In this document: positions 24,375 through 36,842 of the stretch, piece after piece
Position numbering within the stretch: the stretch's first letter is position 1
Layout of the letters: each line of letters begins with the position of its first letter
Assembly (NCBI RefSeq): GCF_014805625.2
Contig: NW_023998608.1
Span: forward strand, 81,743-145,742
Origin: Glossina fuscipes
Lineage: Eukaryota > Arthropoda > Insecta > Diptera > Glossinidae
DNA length: 64,000 nucleotides
Direction of reading: 5' to 3'
The notes under the pieces: model-generated
Database searches by the model: none
The model's input: the letters and a program-made list of their open reading frames with translations, nothing else
What the model was told of the DNA's origin: nothing
Position numbers and translations under genes: made by a program

Positions 24375-24665
24375 AATTCTTCAGAATTGTGTGAGTTAGA
24401 GAGCAGTCTACAGGAGGCATGAGCTGATTCTTAGTAACATATGGGGTAATAATTTGTTCCAATAGTTTTAGTAGAGCACTCAATTTTGCTGTACTTCTAT
24501 TGTTCTCTAACGAATTTCTATTCCCGCTTTTATGAGTTTGGATGAGGAGACCACTTTTGGAAAAAGATTAAAGATCATTCCGATTGCATCGCAAAATCTG
24601 CAAAACTCTTAACATTGCAAAAACAGATGCCATCGGCGTAAGCAACAGTAGAATTTTAATTAGCA
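24375..24665 (-). pseudogene. LINE reverse transcriptase N-terminal fragment
   Basis: The minus strand reads YADGICFCNVKSFADFA and, after stops, SLENNRSTAKLSALLKLLEQ followed by IITPYV. In CR1/jockey-type RTs this corresponds to the block HKSGxRxxxxNYRxISxLSxxxKxxE. It compares with KLSVLPKLLERIV in copy 1 of family A but is clearly more divergent. Stops interrupt it. Confidence 0.5.
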
Positions 24666-24670
24666 CTAGA

Positions 24671-27100
24671 AAAATTCTCATTGTAAATATTTTTTGTTTT
24701 GTTTTTTCAATCAACTTTCACAGTTTCTAGCACTTTTCATTAACAAACGAATGGAGGCTTCAAAGATAAAGTATAACATTCGCCATAGAATAAGTTAAAT
24801 CAACTTCTTTGAAGATATTTTAGCTCACTTGTTATTTATACCCGCCAGAAAACGTGTATATGATTTTCTGATTTTTAGATATTCCCATGGAATATATAAA
24901 GCATATGGCAGGGATGGGCAGAACTTATGTCGACAGGAGCAATATATATATTCTATGAATCTTGTAAGACCCAAAAATTGTCTAAAACTAGGGAGATGTT
25001 GTGAAATGTAATCTGATCGGAGACGCGTTTATACAGAGAGGAGCTATCTTGTGTATACTGTCTTGCTCATCATAGAAAGAGGGACAAATTAAAACAGATC
25101 TATTTTTGATTTCTCGATTTGTTAAAATCACCACAAAGATCTCAAAACAGCGGAACGAAGTTTGTCTTTTATTCACTTTTGTGTAACACTCTTTCGCTTA
25201 AATTTTTTAAAAAAGTAGCGTCTAAAAATTATGACGCTGTTTTTTTGTTATTAAAATAAAACAATACCATATGAAATGTTTGTGATTGCAAAACATATTG
25301 AATCAAGCGCATGGTGGATATCAAGAAATCCAATTGAGTACTGTTTCTATCTTTTTTCAGGAATTAATAAAATAAAAAAAAATAAAATTTATCTGGATTA
25401 TCAACTCATTCGTCATTGCCAGCTAGAGATACATCAAATGATAATGGAACATAGGTTATTTAATTGGGCAGTCACAATTCTCATTTTAACAGATGCTAAA
25501 CAGAGGAAGGATAAGGTTTTATATTAACAGCGTATTTGCAAAAAGTTTGTTTAAAGTGTAATATTCTATTCGCAATTATCGTTACTGAAAGAACAATGTA
25601 ATTATTATTTACTATTACAAGTATAGCCTAGGCAGTCATTTAAAGCATTTAAAATGCGAGGGGAAAGCAAGTTCTTCATCCTTAATTCCCAAAACTAATT
25701 TAGCAAATAGACTACTTTCGGAAATTATTCTCTTATATTTTGTATACCCTATATTGTTTATTTTTAATTTTATTTCTTACAAATATAAGGTATTCATTAG
25801 CTATACGTTTATGAAAGGGAAACGTAAGTTGAGAAGACAAAGAAAGGGAAGAAATGCAGAAATTTACAAATGGCCATTTAGTTGAAATAAATGCAATGAT
25901 TACGTAACTATAATTCTTTGATTGTTTACTTTAAAAGCCAGATGTAAATGGATTAGTGTGCGTCTTATAGTATTAAACAATGGAACTGTGTGAAAAATTT
26001 TCATAAAATCCTAAAACTGTTATTCAGTATACACCGAAACGGTTAGAGTTTTCAAAATATCCAGTTCTTAGATTAAGATATGCTATGAATTGAGACTTTA
26101 AACTTTGTGGATACCATGGTTATTACCACTTCATCACGGTTTTAGTACTGATCTGAACTGAATAACTAAGATGAATTTGATGACGAGCTTAAAGCATTCG
26201 CCAAACATGCCGAATTTTAAGTTTGTTTCATAGGCCCGTTAAATTCATCTTGTTTTGGATTCCGCATTTAATAACATTCACATGCACATAGGTATGCAAT
26301 ACTTAATATTATCTGTACCATTTAATAGTTAACACACGTAATTTATTACGCACAAACGTATAACCATGCATACAACCAGCATGATAATTAACCCCGTTGG
26401 TACAATACACGACTTCTAGATATTCTATAAGGACCAAAGTCACCAGACTCACTTTGTTCCTACATGTAGGCATGAGTTGCTATTTTAAGTAATTACTTTA
26501 GATATATTTAAGCAGAGATAGCAACGGCGCGGCATGAAAATGTCACATTTCTTCTGGATCGGACATTGGACTAGGAAACACACCATCGTCCGAAATGATA
26601 TTCGTCGTCTTGCGTTAGGACTAGATATCAAATGTGCACAATGAGGGATAGTATTATCCGTTATTATCCGTTTCGTTTGATGGCCATTGACGATAAGTTA
26701 TTTAAATTAAGTGTATGCATTGAAATTTTAATTTTTTTTGACCGCTAGGTTATTTATGAGCAAATGCACCACTTTCTTTATTATTCGAAAAATGTATTTT
26801 AGTTAGAGTCATAATTAAAAAAGGAAATTGAATTATAATGTCAAGATATCTTAGGACGACTGGATAAGCTAGGCAACATTGGGACAGTGTTGGAATTAAA
26901 AAACCAAAAAAAGAGCAAATTGGATCCTTACTCGCCGAGCAACCAATGGTTAAGCTGCTCGGTAATGAGAAGTATCAAGAATTCAGATAAGTTGACGTTA
27001 TAAAGCAAAAATAGTTACATCTGTAAGCTCTTTATCGCTTGAGAATGGAATAAATACATATGCTATAAAGGATAATAGGAAATCCTATGAAGGCACGTAG
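24671..27100. other. AT-rich intergenic DNA
   Basis: No motif-bearing ORF or repeat pair recognised. The ORFs at 24829-25011 and 25276-25527 show no conserved features. Confidence 0.4.
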
Positions 27101-27104
27101 ATGG

Positions 27105-27965
27105 CGACTGTGAGACTGTCTAGGAAACCGGCTGCCGAATTATTACAAAACACGGATAAAAATTAGATTGGGTGGTCCGCTGCGTGGTATGGCAGGCATC
27201 ACTAATAACGCGATGTTATGAATATGTGGCAAGAAAATAATACAAACAATAAACAATACTATGTGGCAGCAAAAATGATGGTTGCTATTTGCTGCTCAAC
27301 CTGGGGGTAAGGTGTTACGCGCACATAATAATAAATAAGCAATTGTAATCCGGCTATCATCGTTGCGTCTTTCAACGCATCGGTTTCAGAGTGTGGTACT
27401 ATATACACCAGCAAAAGAGGTGAAATCTTGCAAAGAGCTTTTACTAATCACGACTTGATACTGTTAAACGATGGACAAAAGTGTATATATGAAAAAAATT
27501 ACTTAGGATGTATACTAGATTACACTTACACCTTCAGCTTGCCCCCACGCCAATGTCGGCAGTACGTGGGCGACATATATACGCACAGTCATGATGTTTT
27601 AATTGCAGTATTGAGGGAAGCAAGAAAATTAACGAAATGATAAAAATCGGGTCATCTTCCCCGTAGACACTAAAGAAAGAGCCGAAAAATTGGTAGAACA
27701 TGTGAATATGGCCTGCAACGAATCTATGGCTCGGAGCGTCACAATGGAAACCTGTACGCTAGTAGAATGTAGATATTGCGACGAAAAAGAGAAAATGTTT
27801 TAAAGCGAGGCGTCAGCTACAGCGAAATTGCAACAAACCCAACTATGACAGCTATAAAGAGGAACATCAGAGGGCGCATAAAGCTTTAAAGTCTGTAATA
27901 AAAAAATCACAAATAAGCACTTACGTGAGGACGCGGAGTCATTTGGATACATTTGGTTATTGGAA
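27105..27965 (+). pseudogene. R1-like LINE fragment (ORF1 end, endonuclease C-terminus, RT linker)
   Basis: Near 27115-27180 the plus strand reads VRLSRKPAAELLQNTDK and IGW, as just before the zinc knuckles of R1/LOA ORF1. At about 27360-27560 it reads FNASVSECGTIY, KRGEILQRAFTNHDLILLND and DYTYTFS, the end of an endonuclease (GDFNA and RG-I-L blocks). At 27690-27905 follow KLVEHVNMACNESMARS and YKEEHQRAHKALKSVIKKS, the Arg-rich linker before an R1-type RT. Large deletions and stops make it a fossil. Confidence 0.55.
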
Positions 27966-29030
27966 ATAAAGTTTTTAGTTTAAAGATTTAGCTGTTGCTT
28001 TTGCTGCTTGTCCACTACGTACAGAAAACCTAGCATACTAAGAATTGGGCGTTGATCAAATAAGCAAGGCGTTTTTTTACTTTTTAAAACTAATTTAATA
28101 TTTGATCTGTACTATAAATTTGTATGGGTGTAATTGTGAGATGGTAGTGTTTCAAGCTTGCCCGCACGTGCTTTTGCTTATTTTATTGAATAAGTGTTTT
28201 CTCTGCGTTTGTATGTTGAGGTTTATGAAACGTTCTCTTGAATTTATTAATATGACCCCCAATCCTCATAAGTTACACGTTTTGAATAATCTGAATATGA
28301 TTACTTAGGGTGAAAATATTTACATGTAAAAGTTACCTAATGGGAAAAAAATATATTTAATTCAATTAGATATTGCGAATGTTACGCATTAGTATGTGTG
28401 TGTGGACCATCTAAGGATGCCACACTAGCCTCATAGAATAATGGGTATGCATAGAACTTAAAATTGCCTTAACGACAATGAAAGTTTTTTGCCATAATCG
28501 AAACTAATCTTTGCTTAGGCATTTATTCAGTCCGTTTTTGTAATTTTCGCTATATGTGTAAGTGTCGCGAAAACGCAAAGTGGAAATCAGAATCTTTGGC
28601 ATATATACATCGAGTGTGTACATACGCAATCATATTTAATCGCATGGCGGTCTATTACTTTACAAAGTAGAAATTCTGTAGAAATTTTTGCGAGTTAAAA
28701 CTGTTGTTTAACAACTAAAAGTGTGAAAAACCTTGTAAAGCAATTACTTCTCCAATTTTGAATACTACTACTGTATAATTATCTTAAAATTCAGCTACAA
28801 CGCAATAACAGCCGCAGTGAGTAATAGTAGATACTTAAAATTTAATCTTATGCCAAATAGTTATACTTGTATTTAAAATAAATTGTTAAACCGGTGAGTA
28901 CAAATTTTTCCGAAGATGCATTGTAAGCGCGAGCTTCATTCGTAATTGTTAATTTACTTTTACTTTAGCCTACCTCAGCAGCGTGAAGATGACGCCGAGG
29001 ATTTAATATTATTGATAATATTGATAACGA
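27966..29030. other. Intergenic DNA, nothing recognised
   Basis: No LINE block or host exon could be read on either strand. Confidence 0.4.
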
Positions 29031-29039
29031 AGAAGGGTT

Positions 29040-29580
29040 TCTCCTTCAGTTAGTTCGAGAAATTTCAATTTTAATCCACGATAGCTACCCGTTCTACAAA
29101 ATTCTATCAATTAAAACCGATGTAAATGAAAACACAAGGTCTAGATATTCGCAATGCTAATGGAAATACAATACAGTTCATTAATGTATAAGTTCCTGCT
29201 TCAGCTTGCTCAAGTGAGTTTAAGTGTAAATTTAAGAGGGAAAAATTTTGCACTAAAATTACAATATTACAAATAATTTTGTTGTATATGACGATTTAAA
29301 TGTTAGACATCGCATTGGCGCTGCACAAGAGCAATTTCTTAAGCTTACATTTTAAACGATATCATGACATTCTTTGCACACCCTAATGATCCGGCCTGTA
29401 ATATGTTGATTCTTATATTCAATTTGCACACTTTAGATGAATTCCGTTCTGACCATTTACCAGTAAAATTTTCTGTGAGTCCTCAAGTACTAAAAAAGGA
29501 TAGTTTACAATGGATTATAATAAAGGTATCTGGAAAACTTATTGACGTTTTCTTACTAATACCTTCAATAACTAACTGAA
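29040..29580 (+). pseudogene. LINE endonuclease fragment (I/jockey-type)
   Basis: Decayed blocks in order: VVYDDLNVRHRIGAAQEQ (about 29283-29340; where the enzyme has GDLNxxHxxW), then FAHPNDPACNMLILIFNL and EFRSDHLPVKFSVS (29364-29490), where SDHLPV is the conserved end of apurinic-type LINE endonucleases. The rest of the element is not adjacent. Clade is uncertain. Confidence 0.5.
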
Positions 29581-30390
29581 TATACACGCTACAGAATGCA
29601 GAAAACTGCATCAATTCCTTCCTCGTTCAACGCTCACCAGCAAAGCAAAGGGTTTTCGAAGACTAATTTTCTCTCAACCATTTACTGAACTCATTCAGAA
29701 TCAGATATATTTGTGGAAAACAACGGATCCGTTGTCGTCACCAAGACCACTTTTATAAAGACTCTCATTTACACGCCCCTAGTTAGGAGTGAAAGTTTTA
29801 ATTTCAGAAAGACATTATGGGTTCTTAAGGTAATTGCTTTAAATAAAGAAAGAAAATGGTTGGTTGCAAGAGCGTGTCACTAGTTGTGCGGTAGCGAGAC
29901 TGAGGTCAATTTCAATTCGTGTCTGACACAAAGACTACGTTAGTGATAATGTGGTTGTCCTATATTATCCCATTACCTAACTAAATGGAAAATAGAGTTA
30001 AATACAGATGCGACATAAACCGTTTTTCGTACTCAAAAAGAAACCTGTACTTTTACCATTCATTTGCTTTACAATTTCAGATAGCGACATTTTTCTAACC
30101 ACGTTAAGAACCCGTAGGTTACATTGAATAAAAAGTAAATTTTTTTCGTAATCATGTTCAATATATCAAAAACAAGGTAGCCATAAGAATGCTATATCCT
30201 TTAAAAATCAGAATTTGTACGGTAAATACTAGATACTAATTTCAGCAGCGACTTCCCTACCCTTTCCCAACGCGGACCTGCGTCCCTGACAATATCGTTC
30301 GACTTTTCTCAAACTATACCAACATAAACAATACTGCATATTTCCCAGTTTTTATATATACTGTTTATGTTTAGCATACTTGAGAAGTCA
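29581..30390. other. Intergenic DNA, nothing recognised
   Basis: No supported feature. Confidence 0.4.
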
Positions 30391-30968
30391 TAACCAGTCA
30401 GTCTGGCAACTGACGCGCGAGAGATCGTACGCTTTTGTTAGTTTTATTGCTAAAATTTTTTTGTTTTCGTTTTTTACGTGTTTTAAACTGGGCTTATGTA
30501 AAAGTATAAAAGGTTTGAACGCGGAAAGTATAAAATTTACATTAATTACATTAAAATTTTTGTGATTTTCATTTTGGTTCTTGCGATTAGCACTTGTGAT
30601 CGCAATAGTAAATCTCTTTCAAGTCTCTTCTAGTTTTTTCTTTTGAGTTTTTTTCTTTTTTTATCTTCTTCTTTTGGTGTGAATAGCTTTTCTGTTGGCT
30701 TGTTTACCGTGCTTCAGTAGTGTAGTTCTTACGTGTAATTTAAGAGAAAATTTAAGAGAAAATTTTTCTGATTTGTATTCTCTCTTTTTTTCGTGCTTCC
30801 ACTTTGGTTTTGCTTTCTCTTGTTCTTTTGCTCTCTTGTTACAGTGACAACGTAACGGAGAAGTTTTATTAAATTTCTTAAATTTGTAGATAAACTTAGA
30901 GTAGTGGATCTTTTGAATTTGTTCTTTTTTGTCCTAACAATTCATTTCTTTCTTTTCGTTGGCTTGAC

Positions 30969-32040
30969 ATGGAGTGCTTATATACACAATGTCGCCCAAA
31001 AACAGGCCCGAAATCGGATAAATTCGTTTCTTGTTGGCTCTGCGAGCGCTTTGGTCATTCAAAGTGTACCGGTATTCCCGGCCGTGCTGCTGACGCAGTC
31101 GCTGACCCTTCTAAAGGCTTAAGATGGTCATGTCCTGACTTTAGGCAGCGGGACATTGATGTTTGCAAACTTTTCACGGAGACGTGAAATGGTTTTTCGG
31201 AAATGAGTAGAAATGTCGGCTCCTTGTGGGAGAAGTTTGAGCTCATTAAGTCTAGGTTTGATGAGTGTCGTTTTATTGACCACTCATCTTCTACCCAAGC
31301 CAGAAAAATAACAACTCGTAGCGTAGCGTGTGGGACGTCGCCTTTGAGTTCCTATAAATCTGATTGGTGCAAGTTACCGCTCCCTCTAACTCTAAAATGA
31401 ACGTTAATGTTTTCGATATTGTTGAGTCGGTTGGTAGCAAATAGTTACAAACAAGCCGGCAAGTCCTTCCATTTTAAGCTACGCTGAAGTGGCAAGGGGA
31501 TCTCCGCCCAGGGCCGCCAATCACTCTAATCAAGTGCCATCACCTAAAAATAATAAAGAGAAAAATAAATCATCCTCTCCCCCCTTGCTGTTCGAATATG
31601 AACGCTGGTCACCAGACTCGGCAAGTCGCACAAGCTTTTGGTGCAAAGGCGATAAGGCCATCTATATTCTCCCCAACTCTAAACTCCCCAACCGTGAACC
31701 TTCCTGTTCAAACTAATGATATTTGTTTGACGGCAGTTCCTCCTAGAAAAGCAATATTTGTCAAGACTGACACCTGAAACATCGGCGGATAACATAAAAA
31801 CTTATCTGGCGGCGAAAGTCCCATCAGTCAACTTAAAGCGCGTTAGCATTTGCAAAATGGCTCCTTCTCAATGTAGGGCATTGTCCTCTTTTAAAATACT
31901 AGTTCCGAATGAAAACAGTGATATGTTGTTAAAAAAACCACTGTGGCCAATAGGATCCTTGATTAAGGAATTTATCCCTCGAGATCGTCCCCGTAATACC
32001 AAGGCAATAGTCTTGTCGCCTTCAAAAAAACAAATTTTTC
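30969..32040 (+). pseudogene. CR1-like ORF1 protein with PHD-like zinc finger
   Basis: The ATG at 30969 follows the same GACATGGA context as in copies 2 and 4. The N-terminus carries a PHD-like finger: C-x3-C (CLYTQC), SCWLCERFGHSKC and W-x-CPDF, where the last cysteine is mutated (CPDC in other copies). A stop after KLFTET ends the first block at 31187; further blocks lie at 31203-31400, 31489-31716 and 31758-32030, the last with LTPETSADNIKTYLAAKVP and SFKILVPNEN. In CR1-type elements ORF1 binds RNA. The frame is broken at least three times. Confidence 0.75.
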
Positions 32041-32790
32041 TTCAGGCCCACTATCTCTCATTTTTTAAAATGTTAAGGGCCTTAATTCAAAAATTCGTTC
32101 TACTTTTCGTTTTTCTGTTTAGCCTTCACCGAAACTTGGCTAAAATCCGATCTTCATTCGTCGGAACTTTTTCACAATTCTTTCCAAGTCTTCAGAAAGG
32201 ATCGAGTGAATCGCATTGGTGGTGGTGTAGTAATTGCCATATCAGCGTCAGTCCCGTCCAATTTAATTGAATTTCCCACTTCTCCTGACGATGAATTTAT
32301 CGCCATTCGTGCGATAATGCCTAATAAACAGCTATTTGTAACTTGCTCTTATACTCCCCCAAATTCTGATATTTCCGTTTACAAGATACACGCTGCCCTC
32401 ATTTGTGAAGTGGTGTAACGATTTGGCCGTTGCATTGCGTGACTTCAATTTGTCTCAAGTCACTTGGTGTAACAGTGATAATTCTGGTTGTTTGATTCCT
32501 ACTTTTGATAGGGCTGTTGTGTTCCTTAATGAATTATTTGATCATAATTTGGTTCACTATAATCGTACCCCTAATTGTAATGGTAGACTGCTTGAACTCT
32601 GCGTTGCCAACTTTCCTGCGATTAACGTAAATCGTTGCCCACCTTTCAGTTTACCTGAGCACCCTTATCATCCATCAATATGCATTTCCTTTCATTAAAT
32701 TAATGATGATGACTACTTTAACATATTTTGGCAATTTTCAAAATACTACCGTTCCCGCCTTCTATAACATTGATTTCAGTGTATGGTCTT
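32041..32790 (+). pseudogene. CR1-like endonuclease domain (ORF2 N-terminus)
   Basis: The apurinic-type endonuclease nicks target DNA to prime reverse transcription. Blocks seen: SLHRNLAKIRSSFVG region, NRIGGGVVIAISASV (32209), CSYTPPNSDISVY, then after a frameshift DFNLSQVTW (32441-32467), LNELFDHNLVHYNR and FSLPEHPYHPSI (32645-32690). The expected GDFN has become RDFN. The RT that should follow is absent. Confidence 0.75.
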
Positions 32791-33323
32791 AAACATAATT
32801 TTAATTTCACAAACCTGCTAAGCTGCTCATCAATTCTTACAATAGTCAGCCAATTATTAACGACCAAATTAGTTACGTTACAGTAATAAATAGGAGAAAT
32901 GAAACCTTAAAAAAAGAATTTACCTTACCTTTTGATGACCGCAAACTGAGATCAACTGGTTCCATTTGAACAGGAGGGCCCTCTGCCTGTAATGAAAATG
33001 TAACATATCTTTATTTGTTAGAGTTAACTTATTCTAATGCATTTTCATATTATTGATTTGGAATCTTAAATTTTGCTAAGTTTACGATGTTCTTTCTACC
33101 GGCAAGTATATTAAGTTTTTAGATTGTTTCATGTTTATTTATTTGCGTAAAATAATAGCTAATATACAGTCAATCCCGAGTAACATTACAAAGTGGCAAA
33201 GTGGATAGTCAAAAGTCATTATATTAACAGAACGACCGTTTAAACACAATACAATGATACTTAATTTATCTGAACATAATTTACTGAAGCTTAAATGTTG
33301 TGAAAATAGAGGAGCCAGGCATA
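32791..33323. other. Intergenic DNA, nothing recognised
   Basis: No supported feature on either strand. Confidence 0.4.
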
Positions 33324-33580
33324 TTAAAAAAGTCCTGACGCCAACTGATAAGTTAAATTCTTCAAGTCCTTACCGAGTTCGGAAAACGCGCTTTGCGCTT
33401 GCTTGAACAGGTTTTGCAAGTCCACATCTTCTTCACGACATACTGTATAAGCCCATCGTAGAGCTTTTGCCTTGTTGCTAGTGGAAAGTGGCAACATTAT
33501 TGCACTCCTAACGCACGAGCGTGCAATCAATCACCTCCTTGCAATTAGCATAACAGAAACTTGTTCAAGTTACTCTATAG
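33324..33580 (-). pseudogene. CR1-like ORF1 finger fragment, separate family
   Basis: The minus strand reads KALRWAYTVCREEDVDLQNL followed by FKQAQSAFSELGKDL. This aligns with GLRWSCPDCRQRDIDFYKLF and GFSELSKNL of family A, the end of the PHD-like finger and the helix after it, at roughly half identity. It is a lone remnant of a different family. Confidence 0.5.
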
Positions 33581-35690
33581 TTGTTGTTTGTACGATTGTT
33601 GTAGAATTATTATTGTTTTGACCGATTGATGTCTTAGTTACTCACAATTGATAAATTATTACTCCACTAATATAACCAATTATTAGGTATGTGGCATAAC
33701 CACTTCAAACAGCTGATTAGGTATATGGCAATTACCAGGTGTCGGTTTATGGTTCTCGTTATCGAGCAAACGCTATATTGAATTTGTAATTTGAGTTGGT
33801 GGAGAATTTAGTTGATGATACTCGACAACGTATGAGTGTTTGGCCAAGATCGAAAGCAAAATGTCATACTTTAGTGCGAAAGCAAAGCTGTCGAACATAG
33901 AAAAATTACTTAATCTCAGAAATTTCAAAATGTTGGCAGAGGTAGCAAAATCAAATAATTATTTTCGGTGCTTTTACTTGTTGGTGCCTTGAAATATCAA
34001 AAGAGGTAAATAGATATATGATATATATATGTAGTATATATATATAATAATAAATATGGAATTCAGGAAAAAATTTCTGCAATTACTTGAAACTATTTAA
34101 AAAGTAATTTGGAAAGGTGATATTTAGATTTTGTTTGGACAGAATATAGCCAGGCAAATTTAACATGGGAATTAAAAATATCAAGCTGTTAATTAAGAAA
34201 AGTCAGGCAATTTAAATAAACAGTAATGTACTTAATTTTATTTATTAAACTTAATGTCACAAATATTCCATTATAAACGCAACAAATAAGAATTCCAACT
34301 CGATACGAAAGCAATCGAACACCAACCGATTCCAAAGTATGATGATTTCGTTTTGATCTTTCGCGTCGTATTTCAGCTTCTATTACTAAGCAAACGTTTT
34401 TTCTGAGAGGTCAAGTATTAATATATTAAAAATAAAACATTATTTTGAGTTTTAAAACATTTCTGATATTTTTAAAGTGAGCCTAAAGTGCAAAGCACAC
34501 AAGTCCAAGTTTTGCAATTGAAAACAAAAACGGAATCTGTTGAGCAATTGGAAACGTATTCCGGACGCTCTTGCTAAGCAACAAGCCGAAACGATCAAAT
34601 TGACTTTATTATGTATTAAATAATTAGTTCGTTCTAAACAATTATTTGCCATTTTGAATAGAATGACAGTTTATTGAAATAGCCACTATGAAAGTGGCTG
34701 ATGGCGTAAAAAAAACATTTTGCAAAACATAGACATTTGAGATAACATTTTTATTAAAATTCGTATGTAAATTTTGCTGTAATAATCAAGAAGCTAGTGT
34801 TGGCCCTGGTGCGTGTTGCTAAAGGAATGAGAATCGTAAGTTTTAGTGAAATAATCAAGAAAACTATCTTGGTCAATTAATAAGCCCAAAAAGAGGAAGT
34901 TCTTCTTATTGGTATGGGACTTACCGAATTTTCAAAGAATCAAAGATAAATTAAGCATAACTTTTTTTTTTGTATATATTTGCTATTAAATTGAAGTATT
35001 TTTTCTATAATTAAATTAATTTTATCTAGATTAACTTTTTTATTATTGCAATATAAATTTTGATTTAAAAAAAAATTTATTTTGTTTTTTTATTCTAATT
35101 TTTCTTCTTAAGTTATGAAATTCACATATGGAATTCCTTTTAAATATATATTGTTCGTTCCTTAATCAATTAATTTAAATTTACGAACGAGTTTACTTTA
35201 ATATCGTAATTATTTAGTAAGATTTCCGGAGGAGCTAGGATGAGTGAAGGATAGGCATGAGTTAAGATAATTACGTATCTTTTTGTTGTGATTATAAATT
35301 TTAAATTAGATGACGCACGTGAAGAAAATAATAATTTTTGTTTTGTGTAGGATGGATATTTCAAATTAAATTTCTACTCCCACACCAATCCGGCGAGTCA
35401 GAACGATTCATTGCACGCTTAAATAATTTGAAAACAAAACACTACAGCTATCCGGTATTTTCATGCAATTTGCTATATTACTTAAAGGAATTGTCCACTT
35501 TAATTAGCAAAATTTAGCATTACGACCTCGAATGTTAAGTACATTTATAAGGATTAATTTGGTTTTGTTTAAGAGTTCTCAAATTTCTAAATATCAATAT
35601 GAACAGGTATCTCTTTCTCAAGGAATGAAAGTCTTATTTGAAGGGTTCGCTAAACTGCGAATATGGTATCAAACCTTTCTTCAATGATCT
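33581..35690. other. AT-rich intergenic DNA with TA microsatellite
   Basis: A TA-rich microsatellite lies at about 34013-34060. No gene or mobile-element block recognised. Confidence 0.4.
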
Positions 35691-35820
35691 CTCGTTACAG
35701 TGTCAAACTAACAGAGAAGTTTTGCACAAATTGGTTGATAAATTTTTATGTTCAGGATTTTTTTTTTTAGTGATTTGTGTGTCTGTTCTTCATAATCCAC
35801 AACTGTCTTTTTGACAGGAC

Positions 35821-36241
35821 ATGGAGTGTTTATACACCTTGTCGGGCGAAATCAGGCCCGGATTCTGATAGATTCATTTCTTGTTGGCTCTGCGAGCGCT
35901 TTGGTCATGCAAAGTGTGCCGGTATTCTTGGCCGTGCTGCTGACGCAGTCGCTGATCCGTCTGAAGGCTTAAGATGGCCATGTCCTGACTGTAGGCAGGG
36001 GGACATTGACTTTTATAAACTTTTCACGGAGACCCGTTATGGTTTCTCGGAATTGAGTAGAAAACTCGGCTCCTTGTGGGAAAAGTTTGAGCTCATTAAG
36101 TATAGGTTTGATGAGTGTCGCTTTACTGGACACTCATCTTCTACTCGTAGTGTAGCGTGTGGGACGTCACCTCTGGCTTTCTCCAAATCTAATTCGTTGG
36201 TAAAAGCTACAGCTGCCTCTAACTCTAAAATGAAATGGTAA
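35821..36241 (+). pseudogene. CR1-like ORF1 N-terminal part (PHD-like finger)
   Basis: The start ATG at 35821 is out of frame with the finger because of a small indel. The open block then reads SCWLCERFGHAKC, GLRWPCPDCRQGDIDFYKLF and CGTSPLAFS. All finger cysteines and the histidine from SCWLC onward are kept, better than in copies 2 and 3. It ends with a stop just before the assembly gap. Confidence 0.7.
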
Positions 36242-36255
36242 TGTTTCCGATATTG

Positions 36256-36655
36256 NNNNNNNNNNNNNNNNNNNNNNNNNNNNNNNNNNNNNNNNNNNNN
36301 NNNNNNNNNNNNNNNNNNNNNNNNNNNNNNNNNNNNNNNNNNNNNNNNNNNNNNNNNNNNNNNNNNNNNNNNNNNNNNNNNNNNNNNNNNNNNNNNNNNN
36401 NNNNNNNNNNNNNNNNNNNNNNNNNNNNNNNNNNNNNNNNNNNNNNNNNNNNNNNNNNNNNNNNNNNNNNNNNNNNNNNNNNNNNNNNNNNNNNNNNNNN
36501 NNNNNNNNNNNNNNNNNNNNNNNNNNNNNNNNNNNNNNNNNNNNNNNNNNNNNNNNNNNNNNNNNNNNNNNNNNNNNNNNNNNNNNNNNNNNNNNNNNNN
36601 NNNNNNNNNNNNNNNNNNNNNNNNNNNNNNNNNNNNNNNNNNNNNNNNNNNNNNN
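36256..36655. other. Assembly gap of 400 N
   Basis: A run of 400 N inside the LINE copy. ORFs predicted across it are artefacts. Confidence 0.99.
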
Positions 36656-36842
36656 GTGATTTGGATAATTTTGTTGCATGGTGCTCTTTGAATCTGCTGA
36701 AACTAAATCTGAGTAAATGTAAAAAGCTTTCATTCTCAAGAAGAAAGTCATTCATTACTCAGTATTTCATAGACTCGCATAAGTTGGAGGATGTCGATTC
36801 GATCACAGATTTAGGCGTTCGATTTGACCATAGGTTACCATA
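36656..36842 (+). pseudogene. CR1-like RT fragment after the gap
   Basis: Nearly identical to 679-860 of copy 1 (DLDNFVAWCSLNLLKLNLSK, then SFSRRKSFITQYFIDSHKLE), ending at FDHRLP where the internal deletion starts. The deletion junction lies in a short repeat of CATAGGTTA. Confidence 0.85.

Larger units (their letters stand above)
30395..32790 (+). mobile_element. CR1-like LINE (family A), copy 3, 5' part
   Basis: A long T-rich 5' UTR (start uncertain, perhaps the CAGTCTGGCAACTG stretch near 30400) leads to ORF1 at 30969 and to the endonuclease half of ORF2. The copy breaks off near 32790 before the RT. Loss of the 3' end is unusual for a LINE, whose copies normally keep the 3' end. Confidence 0.8.
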
